Part shown: piece by piece, positions 35,142 to 44,024 of the stretch
Position numbering within the stretch: the first letter of the stretch is position 1
How the letters are laid out: each line of letters starts with the position of its first letter
Assembly: GCA_040219085.1 (NCBI GenBank)
Contig: JAVJTC010000017.1
Span: forward strand, 86,149 to 150,148
Direction of reading: 5' to 3'
From: Acidimicrobiales bacterium
GTDB lineage: Bacteria > Actinomycetota > Acidimicrobiia > Acidimicrobiales > JAVJTC01
DNA: 64,000 bases
Notes under the pieces: model-generated
Told to the model about the DNA's origin: nothing
What the model saw: the letters and a program-made list of their open reading frames with translations, nothing else
Database searches by the model: none
Translations under genes and position numbers: made by a program

Positions 35142-35710
35142 GGCCGGGGCTCCCCGTTCTCGTCGGTGTCTTCTTTCTCTTCGAGGGAGAGGACCACCCG
35201 CAGCGCCCGTCGGGCCCGGTTGAGTCGGCTGGCGACGGTGCCGGGCGCGATGTCGAGAACGGCCGCCGCCTCGTCGTAGCTCAGGCCTTCACCGTCGACG
35301 AGGAGGATCGCCACGCGGTACTCGGGCGGCATCGCACCGAGAGCCCACTGCAGGCGGTCCCGCTCGGCAACCTCGCGTTCGGGACCGGGGCGAGCGCTCG
35401 GCGGCACCCGGGTCTCGTCCATCGCCACCTCAGACCGACGGTTGCGGGTCCGTAGGTGGTCGAGGCACACGTTGGCGGTGATGCGGTAGAGCCACGTCGA
35501 GAACGAAGAACGCCCGTCGAATCGCCCGAGGGACCGCCAGGCCTTCAGGTAGGCGTCCTGGAGCGCGTCGTCCATCGCCGTCGCCGATCCGAGCATCCGG
35601 TGGGCGAGACGGCGCATCGTCTCGTCATGGGCCCGGATGAGCCTCTCGAAGGCCCCGGGATCACCGGCGGCGGCCGCGGCGACGAGCGTGGCTTCGTTCC
35701 CCACGTTCAT
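35138..35710 (-). CDS. ECF-family RNA polymerase sigma factor
   Basis: 190-aa sigma-70 family protein with only regions 2 and 4: region 2 DALQDAYLKAWRSLGRFDG and FSTWLYRITANVCLDHLR, region 4 LPxEYR-type PPEYRVAILLVDGEGLSYDEAAAVL and GTVASRLNRARRALR. Expected to direct transcription of an extracytoplasmic stress regulon, including perhaps its own operon. ATG 35710 is used; an in-frame GTG 12 nt upstream is possible. Translationally coupled to the membrane partner. Confidence 0.92.
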   Translation of the reverse strand: MNVGNEATLVAAAAAGDPGAFERLIRAHDETMRRLAHRMLGSATAMDDALQDAYLKAWRSLGRFDGRSSFSTWLYRITANVCLDHLRTRNRRSEVAMDETRVPPSARPGPEREVAERDRLQWALGAMPPEYRVAILLVDGEGLSYDEAAAVLDIAPGTVASRLNRARRALRVVLSLEEKEDTDENGEPRP

Positions 35711-35837
35711 GCGGCTGATCACTGCTCCCTTCACACCGACTTGGACGGCTGAGGTACCCCGATCCTTCCCGATCCGCGCGAACTTTTCGCGGAACTGCCC
35801 GGACGCGTCCGCGCCGTGACCTCGACGAGGCCGTCGA

Positions 35838-36608
35838 CTACTCGACGAGGACCCGTTCGAAGCGGCGCACGGCGACAGCGATGCCGACGACCGCAAGGGC
35901 TGCCAGGTATCCGACGTGCACGGCGCACTCGGCGCCGACCTCGCCGAGCGTGAGCCGCCTGACCAGGTCCACACCGTGGTAGAGCGGCGTGAACTGGATG
36001 GCCACCTCCAACCAACGCGGGTACACCTCGAGTGGGTAGAAGGTGGTCGACAGCAGGAAGAGCGGGAACGTCGCGAGGTTGATCCACATCGTGTCGTTCC
36101 AGGTGCGCATGAACGTGGTGGCGGCGAGACCGGCGCCGGCGAACGCCGCTGCCAACAGGGCAGCAGCGGGAACGACGAGGATCGCCCACCACGATGCGAC
36201 ATACCCGAGGGCGGCCATGATCACGAGGAACCCGGCCGAGTACGTGGTCCCACGCACGACCGCCCAGGTCAACTCGCCGAGCGTGATGTCGAGCACGCGT
36301 ACCGGCGTGGCCAGCATCACGTCGTAGGTCTTCATCCAGCGCAGCTTGTGGAAGATGTTGAACGTGGAGTCTGCGATCGCACCGTTCATCGCGGCAGCGG
36401 CCAACATCCCCGGAGCGACGAAGTCCTCGAAGTCGATCAGGTCGCCGCCGGGTCCGGCCACCTCGCCGACGAGGGCACCGATCCCGACGCCGATCGACAG
36501 CAGGTAGAACAACGGCTCGACGAATCCCGACGCCATCACGACCCAGTTGCGGGTGTAGGCGATCACGTTGCGTTCGGTCACCCGCAGCGCACGGGGCATC
36601 CGGCTCAC
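35838..36608 (-). CDS. ABC-2 type transporter permease
   Basis: 256-aa integral membrane protein with six hydrophobic segments and the ABC-2 export signature near the C-terminus (FPLFLLSTTFYPLEVYPRWLEVAIQFTPLYHGVDLVRRLTLG, shown in part: FYPLEVYPRWLE). It belongs to the DrrB/NodJ group of drug or polysaccharide exporters. GTG 36608 overlaps the upstream permease stop (GTGA); a GTG 15 nt further upstream is less well placed. With the next two genes it forms an ATPase-permease-permease exporter. Confidence 0.87.
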   Translation of the reverse strand: MSRMPRALRVTERNVIAYTRNWVVMASGFVEPLFYLLSIGVGIGALVGEVAGPGGDLIDFEDFVAPGMLAAAAMNGAIADSTFNIFHKLRWMKTYDVMLATPVRVLDITLGELTWAVVRGTTYSAGFLVIMAALGYVASWWAILVVPAAALLAAAFAGAGLAATTFMRTWNDTMWINLATFPLFLLSTTFYPLEVYPRWLEVAIQFTPLYHGVDLVRRLTLGEVGAECAVHVGYLAALAVVGIAVAVRRFERVLVE

Positions 36609-37417
36609 CGGGCGAGCCTCCACTCGTAGGCGCGCCGCACGACCATCCAGGCGACGACGCAGTACAGGGCGAGGACCCCGCCGTGGCCGGCGGTGGCGAG
36701 GTCTGCACCGCCGAGGACGACGTCACGGGAGATCTCGACGCCGTGCCACAACGGCGTGATCCACGCGAGCCAACGGACCCCGATCGGCAACTGGTCCACC
36801 GGGAAGAACGTCCCCGAGAACAGGAACATGGGGCCGATCACGAAGCGGATGGCCCCGATCATGGACCCGGTCTCGTTCTCGCGGGTGACCGAGAACGCCG
36901 ACATCAACGCGGCGATCACGAACCCGACGGCCACCGCGGCGACCAGAGCGATGGGCGCGAGCGCGGACGAGACCAGACCCAGCGACGCGGTCACACCGAG
37001 GAAGACCACCGAGGCCAGCAGAACCCGAAGCATCATGAAGGCGAGATGGCCGACCATGACGTCGACCACCCGCAACGGCGTAGCGAGCTGGGCGGGGTAC
37101 AGGCGGTCCCACTTGACTGCGCCCATCACCGGCCACGCGGCGTCCAGCCCCGCGATCTGGATCCCCGATGCCACCATCAGGCCCGGTGCGAGGAACTGGA
37201 CGTAGTCGAGGCCGCCGAGGTCCTGCGCCGCCGACACCGAGTCGTCGACGAGCGAACCCAGACCGAACCCGAGCGCCAGAAGGAACATGAGCGGGTTGAC
37301 GAAACTCTGGGCGAGCGAGCTCCACCAGGTCCGGCGGTACGCGACGAGCCACCGCTCGAGGGCCAGACGCCCGGCCCGGAGACTGCCGAACCGGGGCGAG
37401 TTCAACGGAACGGCCAT
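36605..37417 (-). CDS. ABC-2 type transporter permease
   Basis: 270-aa integral membrane protein, paralogous to the downstream permease, with RFVIGPMFLFSGTFFPVDQLP and WITPLWHGVEISRDVVLG as the conserved ABC-2 C-terminal region. Two different permeases probably form a heterodimer with the DrrA-like ATPase. Its ATG overlaps the ATPase stop (TGATG) and its stop overlaps the next permease start. Confidence 0.88.
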   Translation of the reverse strand: MAVPLNSPRFGSLRAGRLALERWLVAYRRTWWSSLAQSFVNPLMFLLALGFGLGSLVDDSVSAAQDLGGLDYVQFLAPGLMVASGIQIAGLDAAWPVMGAVKWDRLYPAQLATPLRVVDVMVGHLAFMMLRVLLASVVFLGVTASLGLVSSALAPIALVAAVAVGFVIAALMSAFSVTRENETGSMIGAIRFVIGPMFLFSGTFFPVDQLPIGVRWLAWITPLWHGVEISRDVVLGGADLATAGHGGVLALYCVVAWMVVRRAYEWRLAR

Positions 37418-38400
37418 CAGTCCACGAGCGTGCGGCCGGTGAGCCGCAGGAAGACATCCTCGAGCGTGGAGCGCCGCACGAGCACCGAGTCAGCGCGGAC
37501 GTCATGGTCCGACAGGTGACTCACGACGCTGTCGCCGTCGGCCGCGTACACGAGGATCCTGTCGGCGAGGACCTCGGACCGTACGTCATCGCCGAGCGGT
37601 CCACACACCGCCTTCTCCCGCACCTCGAGATCCACATCAGGGTCGTTCCAGCGCAACTCGACCACTTCGGGTGTCGACCACTCGTCGATCAGTTGTCGGG
37701 GTGCGCCCTCGGCGACGATGCGTCCGTGGTCCATGACCACGAGGCGGTCACAGAGCTGTTCGGCCTCGTCCATGTAATGGGTCGTGAGGATCTGGGTGAC
37801 ACCACGCTGCTTCAGGCTCCACAGCCGCTCCCAGATGACGTGGCGGGCCTGGGGGTCGAGACCGGTGGTCGGTTCGTCCAACAGCACCATCTCGGGTTCG
37901 TTGATGAGCGCCCGGGCGATGGTGAGTCTGCGTTTCATCCCGCCGCTCAGGGCGTCGACCAGGCTGCCCCGCCGGTCCGTGAGCTGGACGAAGTCCAGCA
38001 GCTCGCCGGTGCGCTCGGCGATGACGGAACGGGGCAGGTCGAAGTACCGGCCGTAGACGAGGAGGTTCTCGCCGACGGTCAGTTCCGTGTCGAGGGCGTC
38101 CTCCTGAGGCACGACACCCAGCCGGGCCCGGATCCGCGGGCCGTCACGGTCGGGGTCGCCGCCGAGCACCCGCAACTCACCCGCGCTGACAGGCGAGACG
38201 CACGCGATCATCCGCATCGTCGAGCTCTTGCCCGCCCCGTTGGGACCGAGGAAACCGAACACCTCGCCCGGGCGGACCTCGACGTCGATGCCGTCAACCG
38301 CACGGAAGTCGCCGAAGGTCTTGACGACTCCCCGGGCCCGGACGACGGGCTCCGCTCCGACGGGTCCGGCAGGACCACCGCCGGCCGCTGAGGTGCTCAG
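37417..38400 (-). CDS. ABC exporter ATP-binding protein, DrrA/NodI-like
   Basis: 327-aa ATPase. Walker A GPNGAGKS (about 52-59), signature LSGGMKRRL, Walker [13 protein letters not shown] and H-loop [10 protein letters not shown] are complete; the C-terminal 80 residues follow the daunorubicin-resistance DrrA pattern. No ATG, GTG or TTG fits a normal N-terminus. The best start is a CTG at 38400: it overlaps the upstream TGA as CTGA and has GAGG 7 nt before it. Expected to power export by the two following permeases; cargo unknown. Confidence 0.85.
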   Translation of the reverse strand: MSTSAAGGGPAGPVGAEPVVRARGVVKTFGDFRAVDGIDVEVRPGEVFGFLGPNGAGKSSTMRMIACVSPVSAGELRVLGGDPDRDGPRIRARLGVVPQEDALDTELTVGENLLVYGRYFDLPRSVIAERTGELLDFVQLTDRRGSLVDALSGGMKRRLTIARALINEPEMVLLDEPTTGLDPQARHVIWERLWSLKQRGVTQILTTHYMDEAEQLCDRLVVMDHGRIVAEGAPRQLIDEWSTPEVVELRWNDPDVDLEVREKAVCGPLGDDVRSEVLADRILVYAADGDSVVSHLSDHDVRADSVLVRRSTLEDVFLRLTGRTLVD

Positions 38401-39362
38401 GCCACGGCCTCGTCGATGCGTTCCATCACCTCTTCGTTGAGGGACTCCGCAACCTCGAGCGCGGCCATGTTCTCGTGGACCTGCGAGACGCGGCTGGCGC
38501 CGGTAATGACCGTCGACACATTGGGGTTCTTCGTGCACCAGGCCAGCGCGAGCTGGGCGAGCGAGCAGCCGAGCGCCTCGGCGATGGGCTGGAGCCGGCG
38601 GACCTTCTCGTTGGCGTCGTGGGCGGTGATCTGTTCACGGAGCCAGTCGTAGCCCTCGAGGTTGGCGCGGCTGTCGTCGGGCACGCCGTCGAGGTACTTG
38701 CCCGTCAGCAGCCCCGACGCGAGGGGGCTCCAGATCGTGGTGCCGAGCCCCACGTCCTCGTAGAGGCGGGCGTACTCGGTCTCCACCCGGTCGCGGTGGA
38801 GCAGGTTGTACTGGGGCTGCTCGGTCACGGGGGCGTGGAGGTGGTGGCGCTCGGCGATCCCGTAGGCGGCGCGGATCTCGTCGGCCGACCACTCCGAGGT
38901 CCCCCAGTAGTGCGCCTTGCCGCGGTCCACCATGTCCGACATGGCCCGCACCGTCTCGGCGATGGGCGTGTCGGGGTCCGGGCGGTGACAGTACGCGATG
39001 TCAACGAAGTCCAGACCCATCCGCTCCAGCGAAGCGTCGATGGCCTCGAGGAGGTACTTGCGGTTGAGGGTGAGCTGGGTGTTGGGTCCCTCGTGGATGC
39101 CCCAGTAGAACTTGGTGGTGATGACGTAGCTGTGGCGTGGCCAGCCGAGTTGGGCCAGGGCCTCGCCCATGACCCTCTCGGATTCGCCGCCCGCGTACGC
39201 CTCGGCGTTGTCGAAGAAGTTGACCCCGGCGTCGTGCGCGGCCTGCATGCACTCCAGGGCCACGTCGGTGTCGAGTTGGTTGTGGAACGTCACCCAGGAT
39301 CCCAAGGACAGCGCGCTGACCTTGATCCCGGCGTTCCCGAGTCGTCGGTACTGCATCTCCAT
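38397..39362 (-). CDS. Aldo/keto reductase (Kv-beta-like)
   Basis: 321-aa NADPH-dependent aldo/keto reductase with a TIM-barrel. The tetrad is visible: Asp and Tyr in [13 protein letters not shown], Lys in VITTKFYWG and His in [11 protein letters not shown]. It resembles bacterial homologues of potassium-channel beta subunits (YghZ type), which reduce small aldehydes. ATG 39362 (MEMQYRRLG) is preferred to the GTG at 39371, which overlaps the TAGAGT -10 element. Its stop overlaps the start of the ABC ATPase gene. Confidence 0.92.
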   Translation of the reverse strand: MEMQYRRLGNAGIKVSALSLGSWVTFHNQLDTDVALECMQAAHDAGVNFFDNAEAYAGGESERVMGEALAQLGWPRHSYVITTKFYWGIHEGPNTQLTLNRKYLLEAIDASLERMGLDFVDIAYCHRPDPDTPIAETVRAMSDMVDRGKAHYWGTSEWSADEIRAAYGIAERHHLHAPVTEQPQYNLLHRDRVETEYARLYEDVGLGTTIWSPLASGLLTGKYLDGVPDDSRANLEGYDWLREQITAHDANEKVRRLQPIAEALGCSLAQLALAWCTKNPNVSTVITGASRVSQVHENMAALEVAESLNEEVMERIDEAVA

Positions 39363-39369
39363 GGTGGCC

Positions 39370-39375
39370 ACTCTA
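39370..39375 (-). promoter_or_regulatory. -10 hexamer for aldo/keto reductase gene (leaderless)
   Basis: TAGAGT on the minus strand, 7 nt before the ATG at 39362. Confidence 0.5.
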
Positions 39376-39413
39376 CGGGTGGCCGGTGACGGTGGTCGGG
39401 GTCGGAGCTCCGA

Positions 39414-40352
39414 TCAGGCGACGGGCGTGAGGCTCTCCACGGTGATCCCGAACTCCTCGTCGGCGATGAACTCCTCTTCGTCGACGTAGTAGGAGAGCGG
39501 GTATCCCGTGTCCTCGTCGAACTGCGCGGTCACATGCGCCGGCGGCAGAGCGAGCGCCGCCTCGATCTCGGCGAAGAGGTCCTCGACGGTGCGGGCCGGC
39601 GGCTCATAGCCGGAATCGAACTCCGATTCGAACGAGGAGTCCACGACGACGCCTTCCCGCACCGACACCGTCACCACGAGCTCGGGGCAGAAGCAGTTCT
39701 CGCGGTAGACGAGGTCGTAGGAGTCGATGCCGGCGGCGTCCCAGCGGGCACGGGCGGCGGCGAGGTCGTCGACAACATCGCCGAGTCGGGCGAAGCCGTC
39801 CACCGAGTACGACGTCCCTCCGTCGACGGCCATCGCGTCGAGGTCGAGGTTCACGTTCTTCGGGTGGCCGTCGGTCCCGTCGTAGGTCACGTCCACCTTC
39901 ACGCCCGAGCCGATCGAATCGGCGATCTCGTCGAACATGTCCTCGACGGTGCGGCGCGGCAGGTCTTCGGGAGCCGGGTCCCCGAAGGACTTCATGGATG
40001 TGACGAGCCCGTCGGTGACGGCCACGGTGAACGGGCCGCGGTACGCGTCGAGACACTCGCAGAAGCGGCTCCAGGTGTAGGAGTAGGTGGCCAGTCCGTT
40101 CTCGTCCCACAGCGCGCGGGCCGCAGCCAGATCGGCAAGTGCCTGCTCGTCCACCGCAGGCGTCGGCGACGGCGTGGGATCGGGCGTCAGGGTCGGGTCC
40201 GGGGTCACCGCGGGTTCGCCGGTCGGTGTTGGCTCCGCCGTGGGCGTCGCGTCGTCACCGACAGCCACGTCGGCGTCGTCGTCTCCACAGGCGGCGGCGA
40301 TCAACGCCACGGCGAGCAGGGGTACCAGCAACAGTCTGTGCGCACGGTTCAT
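39414..40352 (-). CDS. Lipoprotein with two DUF6174-like repeats
   Basis: 312-aa lipoprotein: signal peptide with lipobox Cys22 (IAAAC), a Thr/Pro/Asp linker (about 25-68), then two related modules. The first runs from ARALWDENGLATYSYTW and FCECLDAYRGPFTVAV; the second from ARARWDAAGIDSYDLVY and NCFCPELVVTVSV. Each holds a Cys-x-Cys and a downstream RTVEDxFxEI helix, as in DUF6174 proteins. Function unknown. The start has GGAG 6 nt upstream. Confidence 0.8.
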   Translation of the reverse strand: MNRAHRLLLVPLLAVALIAAACGDDDADVAVGDDATPTAEPTPTGEPAVTPDPTLTPDPTPSPTPAVDEQALADLAAARALWDENGLATYSYTWSRFCECLDAYRGPFTVAVTDGLVTSMKSFGDPAPEDLPRRTVEDMFDEIADSIGSGVKVDVTYDGTDGHPKNVNLDLDAMAVDGGTSYSVDGFARLGDVVDDLAAARARWDAAGIDSYDLVYRENCFCPELVVTVSVREGVVVDSSFESEFDSGYEPPARTVEDLFAEIEAALALPPAHVTAQFDEDTGYPLSYYVDEEEFIADEEFGITVESLTPVA

Positions 40353-40391
40353 GAACACTCCGACGACACGACACGGCGGAAAGTTCCCGCC

Positions 40392-40397
40392 TACCTT
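40392..40397 (+). promoter_or_regulatory. -10 hexamer for DUF427 gene (leaderless)
   Basis: TACCTT, then 7 nt, then the ATG at 40405. Confidence 0.45.
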
Positions 40398-40404
40398 CGA
40401 TTCC

Positions 40405-40914
40405 ATGCGCCGTCGCAGCAGTGCCCACCCCGAGCCGGTCACGCCCGGACCCGGCCAGGAGTCTGTGTGGGACTACCCCCGGCCACCTCGGCTCGAGGCC
40501 TCGGACCGCCACGTGGTCGTCCGACTCGCCGGGACTGTCGTCGCCGACACCCGCCGGGCTCTGCGGGTGCTCGAGACCTCGCATCCGCCGTCGTGGTACC
40601 TGCCGCCCGGGGACTGCGACATGACGTTGTTCAGCGCCGCGCCGGGGTCGTCGTTCTGCGAGTGGAAGGGCCTGGCGTCGTACTGGACCGTGACGGTGCC
40701 CGGCGAGACCGCCGAGCGGATGGCCTGGTCCTACCCCGAGCCCTCCGAACGCTTCGCTGAACTCCGCGACCACATCGCCCTCTACCCGCCGACGTTCGAC
40801 TGCACCGTCGACGGCGAGGTCGTCCGCCCCCAACCTGGCACGTTCTACGGCGGCTGGGTCACCAACGACGTGGTCGGCCCCTTCAAGGGCGAGCCCGGGA
40901 CGATGTGGTGGTGA
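40405..40914 (+). CDS. DUF427-domain protein
   Basis: 169-aa protein of the DUF427 family, recognised by VRLAGTVVADTRRALRVLET, SWYLPPGDCDMTLF, FCEWKGLASYWTV and the C-terminal FYGGWVTNDVVGPFKG. The family adopts a small beta fold of unknown function. ATG 40405 is fixed by the TACCTT element. Divergent from the DUF6174 lipoprotein gene. Confidence 0.88.
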   Translation: MRRRSSAHPEPVTPGPGQESVWDYPRPPRLEASDRHVVVRLAGTVVADTRRALRVLETSHPPSWYLPPGDCDMTLFSAAPGSSFCEWKGLASYWTVTVPGETAERMAWSYPEPSERFAELRDHIALYPPTFDCTVDGEVVRPQPGTFYGGWVTNDVVGPFKGEPGTMWW

Positions 40915-40949
40915 CGATGTTGTCGACACGGCGCCGCGATCGGGCTCGG

Positions 40950-40955
40950 TAGCCT
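40950..40955 (+). promoter_or_regulatory. -10 hexamer for PIG-L gene (leaderless)
   Basis: TAGCCT, then 6 nt, then the GTG at 40962. Confidence 0.5.
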
Positions 40956-40961
40956 GCGCGC

Positions 40962-41681
40962 GTGGCATTCGAAGACCTGACAGACCCGCCCGGCACGGTC
41001 CTCGTGGTGGTCGCCCACCCCGACGACATCGACTTCGGCACGGCCGGGACCGTGGCGAAACTCGTCGCGGCCGGCTCGAACGTCGTCTACGCCATCGGCA
41101 CCCGGGGTGAGGCCGGGCCCCCCGAGGACATGGACCGCGAGGAACTGGCGGACATGCGCGAGGCCGAACAGCGTGCCGCTGCGAGCGAGGTCGGCGTGAC
41201 CGACGTGCGCTTCCTGGGCCTGCGCGACGGCCACATCGAGGCGAACCTGGAGACCCGGCGGGTGATCTCGCGGGTCATCCGGGACGTGAGGCCGGACCTC
41301 GTCATCACCCAGAGTCCGCTTCGCCGCTTCGACCGGATCTACTCCAGCCACCCGGATCACCTCGCCGTGGGTGAGGCGACGATGGCGGCCGTGTACCCGG
41401 ACTCCCGCAACCCCCACGCCCACCCCGAGCTCCTGGCCGAGGGCTTCGAGCCCCACACCGTCCCGGAGTGCTGGATCGCCGGGGCCGAGCCGCTCGACGT
41501 GTTCGTCGACATCACCGCGGTGTTCGACCGCAAGCTCGCTGCGCTGAAGTCACACCAGTCGCAGACCTCCAAGATGGACGTCGAGGACCTGCTGTCCCAG
41601 TGGGCACAGCTGATCGCCCGCACCTACGGACTACCCGAGGGCCGCCTCGTCGAGGGCTTCCGCCGCGTCCACGCGATCTGA
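40962..41681 (+). CDS. PIG-L/LmbE-family deacetylase
   Basis: 239-aa zinc-dependent N-acetylglucosaminyl deacetylase-like protein. The metal-binding AHPDD motif is at residues 18-22 and the second His lies in IYSSHPDHLAVGEA. MshB and Mca of mycothiol metabolism belong to this family and are about 290-300 aa; this shorter protein is more like the general LmbE group (bacillithiol or antibiotic conjugate processing). Mycothiol-related function is plausible given a mycothiol-dependent-type gene at 61.7 kb, but unproven. Confidence 0.88.
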   Translation: MAFEDLTDPPGTVLVVVAHPDDIDFGTAGTVAKLVAAGSNVVYAIGTRGEAGPPEDMDREELADMREAEQRAAASEVGVTDVRFLGLRDGHIEANLETRRVISRVIRDVRPDLVITQSPLRRFDRIYSSHPDHLAVGEATMAAVYPDSRNPHAHPELLAEGFEPHTVPECWIAGAEPLDVFVDITAVFDRKLAALKSHQSQTSKMDVEDLLSQWAQLIARTYGLPEGRLVEGFRRVHAI

Positions 41682-41713
41682 CTCAGCGAGGGCGCCGCCA
41701 ACAACACACGAGG

Positions 41714-41719
41714 TACCGT
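41714..41719 (+). promoter_or_regulatory. Possible -10 hexamer for lipoprotein gene
   Basis: TACCGT, 9 nt before the ATG at 41729; spacing is longer than in the other cases. Confidence 0.3.
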
Positions 41720-41728
41720 GCGTGCGTC

Positions 41729-42430
41729 ATGAAGCCGCAGGCCCTGCTACGCATCACGGGAATCCTCGTCATCTGTCTCTGCATGTCATGTGGCGACAAC
41801 CCGTCGTCGGCAGTCGTCGAGCCGGCAGCAATCGTTGAGCGGGATCAGGCCCTGGCCGATCTGGCCGTTCTCCGCCCAGAAGACGTTGGTCGTGGGTGGG
41901 AGCTCATTGAAGTGGCCGGGAGTTCGGATCTCGCGGACATCGAGGTCTGCACCGACGCGATCGAGGCCACAACGCGTTCGCGATTGGAGCCGACCGGCGT
42001 GGCAGAAGCGTGGTTGTCCAACTCGAGCGACGACAACATGTCCATCACCAGCTCGGTGCTCGTCTTTCCCACCGATGAGGCGGCAGTCCGGATTCTCGAA
42101 TCCTGGTCCAGCAGTGACCTACCCGAGTGTCTCGACGCATCCTTGGAGACCGACTTCGAGGCAGCTGACACGACCGCCCGGCAGGGATTCGACGAGATCG
42201 AGAGCACGTCCCGCTTCATCGAACATCCGCTTCTCGGAGACGACGGCGTATCCACTCAGACACGCTCCGTTGTCTCTGGCGCGATCGGCGAGCGGTCGAT
42301 AGTCCAGGACTTCTTCATGACAAGGGTCGGAAGGTCACTCGTTCTCACGGGAACTGTGACCGAGGACGGCTACGTCTCGCCTTCTGAGATCATCGAACCG
42401 GTCATCCGACGACTGACCAGTCCAATCTGA
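41729..42430 (+). CDS. Putative secreted protein or lipoprotein, unknown function
   Basis: 233-aa protein. A signal peptide (MKPQALLRITGILVICLCMS) ends at Cys21, but the lipobox LCMSC is poor, so plain secretion is possible. The mature part (LAVLRPEDVGRGWELIEVAG, SSVLVFPTDEAAVRILESW) resembles small extracytoplasmic proteins with a sensor-like fold. No family assigned. Base composition is a little less GC-rich than its neighbours. Confidence 0.75.
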   Translation: MKPQALLRITGILVICLCMSCGDNPSSAVVEPAAIVERDQALADLAVLRPEDVGRGWELIEVAGSSDLADIEVCTDAIEATTRSRLEPTGVAEAWLSNSSDDNMSITSSVLVFPTDEAAVRILESWSSSDLPECLDASLETDFEAADTTARQGFDEIESTSRFIEHPLLGDDGVSTQTRSVVSGAIGERSIVQDFFMTRVGRSLVLTGTVTEDGYVSPSEIIEPVIRRLTSPI

Positions 42431-42467
42431 CCCACCGACGCGCTGGGTTCAGCGTGGCGCAGGATCC

Positions 42468-43097
42468 TCAGCGCAGGGTGGGATTCAGCGTGTAGGTGCC
42501 CGCCTGGGACGCCTCGGCGAGGACGTGGCCCGCCATCGCGGCCGCGGCGTCTCCGCCGGAGAAGTCACCGGACAACCCGAGCGATTCGACATCGAGGGCA
42601 TAGAGACGGAACTCGTAGCGGTGCACGAGTTCGTCGTTCCACGGCGGGCACGGCCCGTCGTAGCCACCGTAGGTGCCGCCCATGTCGGGATCGCCGGCCA
42701 TGAAGCCCGTGTAGTCGTTGATCCCCTCGACGCCCCACGGCTTCGCACCGGGCGCCTTGCCTTTCGCTGTGACGCCGTCGCTCGCCTCGCCCTCGGCGAT
42801 CTCGGAGCGGTCGGCGGGCACGTCGACGAGCACCCAGTGGTGGAAGTCCACCCGGGGGAGGTCGGCGGGGATCGTCTTCCCCTCGACGTTGACGTCGTCG
42901 GCCACGGACGGCACCAGCGGGTCCACGACCATCAGCGCGAACGACTTGGTCCCTGCCGGTGCTCCCGACCAGGTGATGCGCGGGTTGCGGTTGGGGCCCA
43001 GTGCCATGGGGCCGTCGTCGGCGGGCACGCCGAACGAGAAGGTCGTGGGGACGGGGTCACCGTCGTCGAATCCGTGCACGGTCATCTCGAGGGTCAT
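42468..43097 (-). CDS. YbhB/YbcL (PEBP-like) protein
   Basis: 209-aa phosphatidylethanolamine-binding-protein family member, seen from NPRITWSGAPAGTKSFALMVVDP, DFHHWVLVDVPAD and CPPWNDELVHRYEFRLYALD. Bacterial YbhB/YbcL proteins have a small anion-binding pocket; their function is not settled. ATG 43097 has GGAG 5 nt upstream. Divergent from the methyltransferase gene. Confidence 0.9.
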   Translation of the reverse strand: MTLEMTVHGFDDGDPVPTTFSFGVPADDGPMALGPNRNPRITWSGAPAGTKSFALMVVDPLVPSVADDVNVEGKTIPADLPRVDFHHWVLVDVPADRSEIAEGEASDGVTAKGKAPGAKPWGVEGINDYTGFMAGDPDMGGTYGGYDGPCPPWNDELVHRYEFRLYALDVESLGLSGDFSGGDAAAAMAGHVLAEASQAGTYTLNPTLR

Positions 43098-43192
43098 CGT
43101 GACTCCTGGGTCGCGGTCCTGATCCGACTCTAGAGCGACAGCGCCGCCGAATTCGGGGCGACCGGGCTGCGCCGTGGTGCCAGGATGGCGAC

Positions 43193-43993
43193 ATGACCGA
43201 GACCCCTGCCGACGCATGGGACGGTTCGCTGTACGCGGCGAACACCGCCCACCATCGCGCCCACGACGACCGCCTCCTCGACAGCCTCGAGCCCGAACCC
43301 GGCCAGGCCGTGCTCGACATCGGCTGCGGAGTGGGTGATTTCACGGTCCGCCTGGCCGACATCGTGGGCGGACCGGGCGGCGGACACGTCACCGGCACCG
43401 ACCGCTCCGCCGACATGATCGCCACGGCCACCGCCACCCACGAGCGGCCGGACGTCACATTCCGCACCCTCCCCGCCCAGGAACTCGCCTCGACCTTCGA
43501 GGAAGGCACGTTCGACCGGATCATCTCGGTGGCGTGCCTGCACTGGATCGACGGCGCCGAGCATCACGGGATCCTCGCCGCCTGCCACCGACTTCTCGGC
43601 CCGGGCGGGCGCATGGTTCTCGACTTCGGCGGGCGGGGCCAGATCGCGGCAGTGCTCGACATCGTGGACGAGTTCGCCGTGCCGATGAGCTTCCCGGCCT
43701 GCCCCTGGTACTTCCCCGGCACCGAATACCGGGACCTCGTCGTGGGCGCGGGCTTCGACGACGCCGCAGTGTCAGTCGAGCTCGTCCACCAGGTGCGGTC
43801 CATGCCCACCTTCGACGACCTGTGCGGTTGGCTGGACTCTCAGGTCCTCGTCGCATGGAAGCCCTACCTGGCCGACGACATGTGGGGGGCCCTGCGCGCC
43901 GGCGTGTTCCAGAAGGCCTACACGGCGCTGCGCCGTGACGACGGCAGCTACGACGTGGACTACGTGCGTTGCTCGGTGGTGGCCAGCCGCTGA
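43193..43993 (+). CDS. Class I SAM-dependent methyltransferase
   Basis: 266-aa methyltransferase. Motif I VLDIGCGVGDFTVRLA, the acidic TGTDRS strand end and FDRIISVACLHWIDG (post-motif) resemble trans-aconitate or biosynthetic small-molecule methyltransferases. Substrate unknown. The ATG has AGGA upstream. Confidence 0.9.
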   Translation: MTETPADAWDGSLYAANTAHHRAHDDRLLDSLEPEPGQAVLDIGCGVGDFTVRLADIVGGPGGGHVTGTDRSADMIATATATHERPDVTFRTLPAQELASTFEEGTFDRIISVACLHWIDGAEHHGILAACHRLLGPGGRMVLDFGGRGQIAAVLDIVDEFAVPMSFPACPWYFPGTEYRDLVVGAGFDDAAVSVELVHQVRSMPTFDDLCGWLDSQVLVAWKPYLADDMWGALRAGVFQKAYTALRRDDGSYDVDYVRCSVVASR

Positions 43994-44024
43994 GCGGCCG
44001 TCCCGGTCGACCCGAGCGGCCCGG

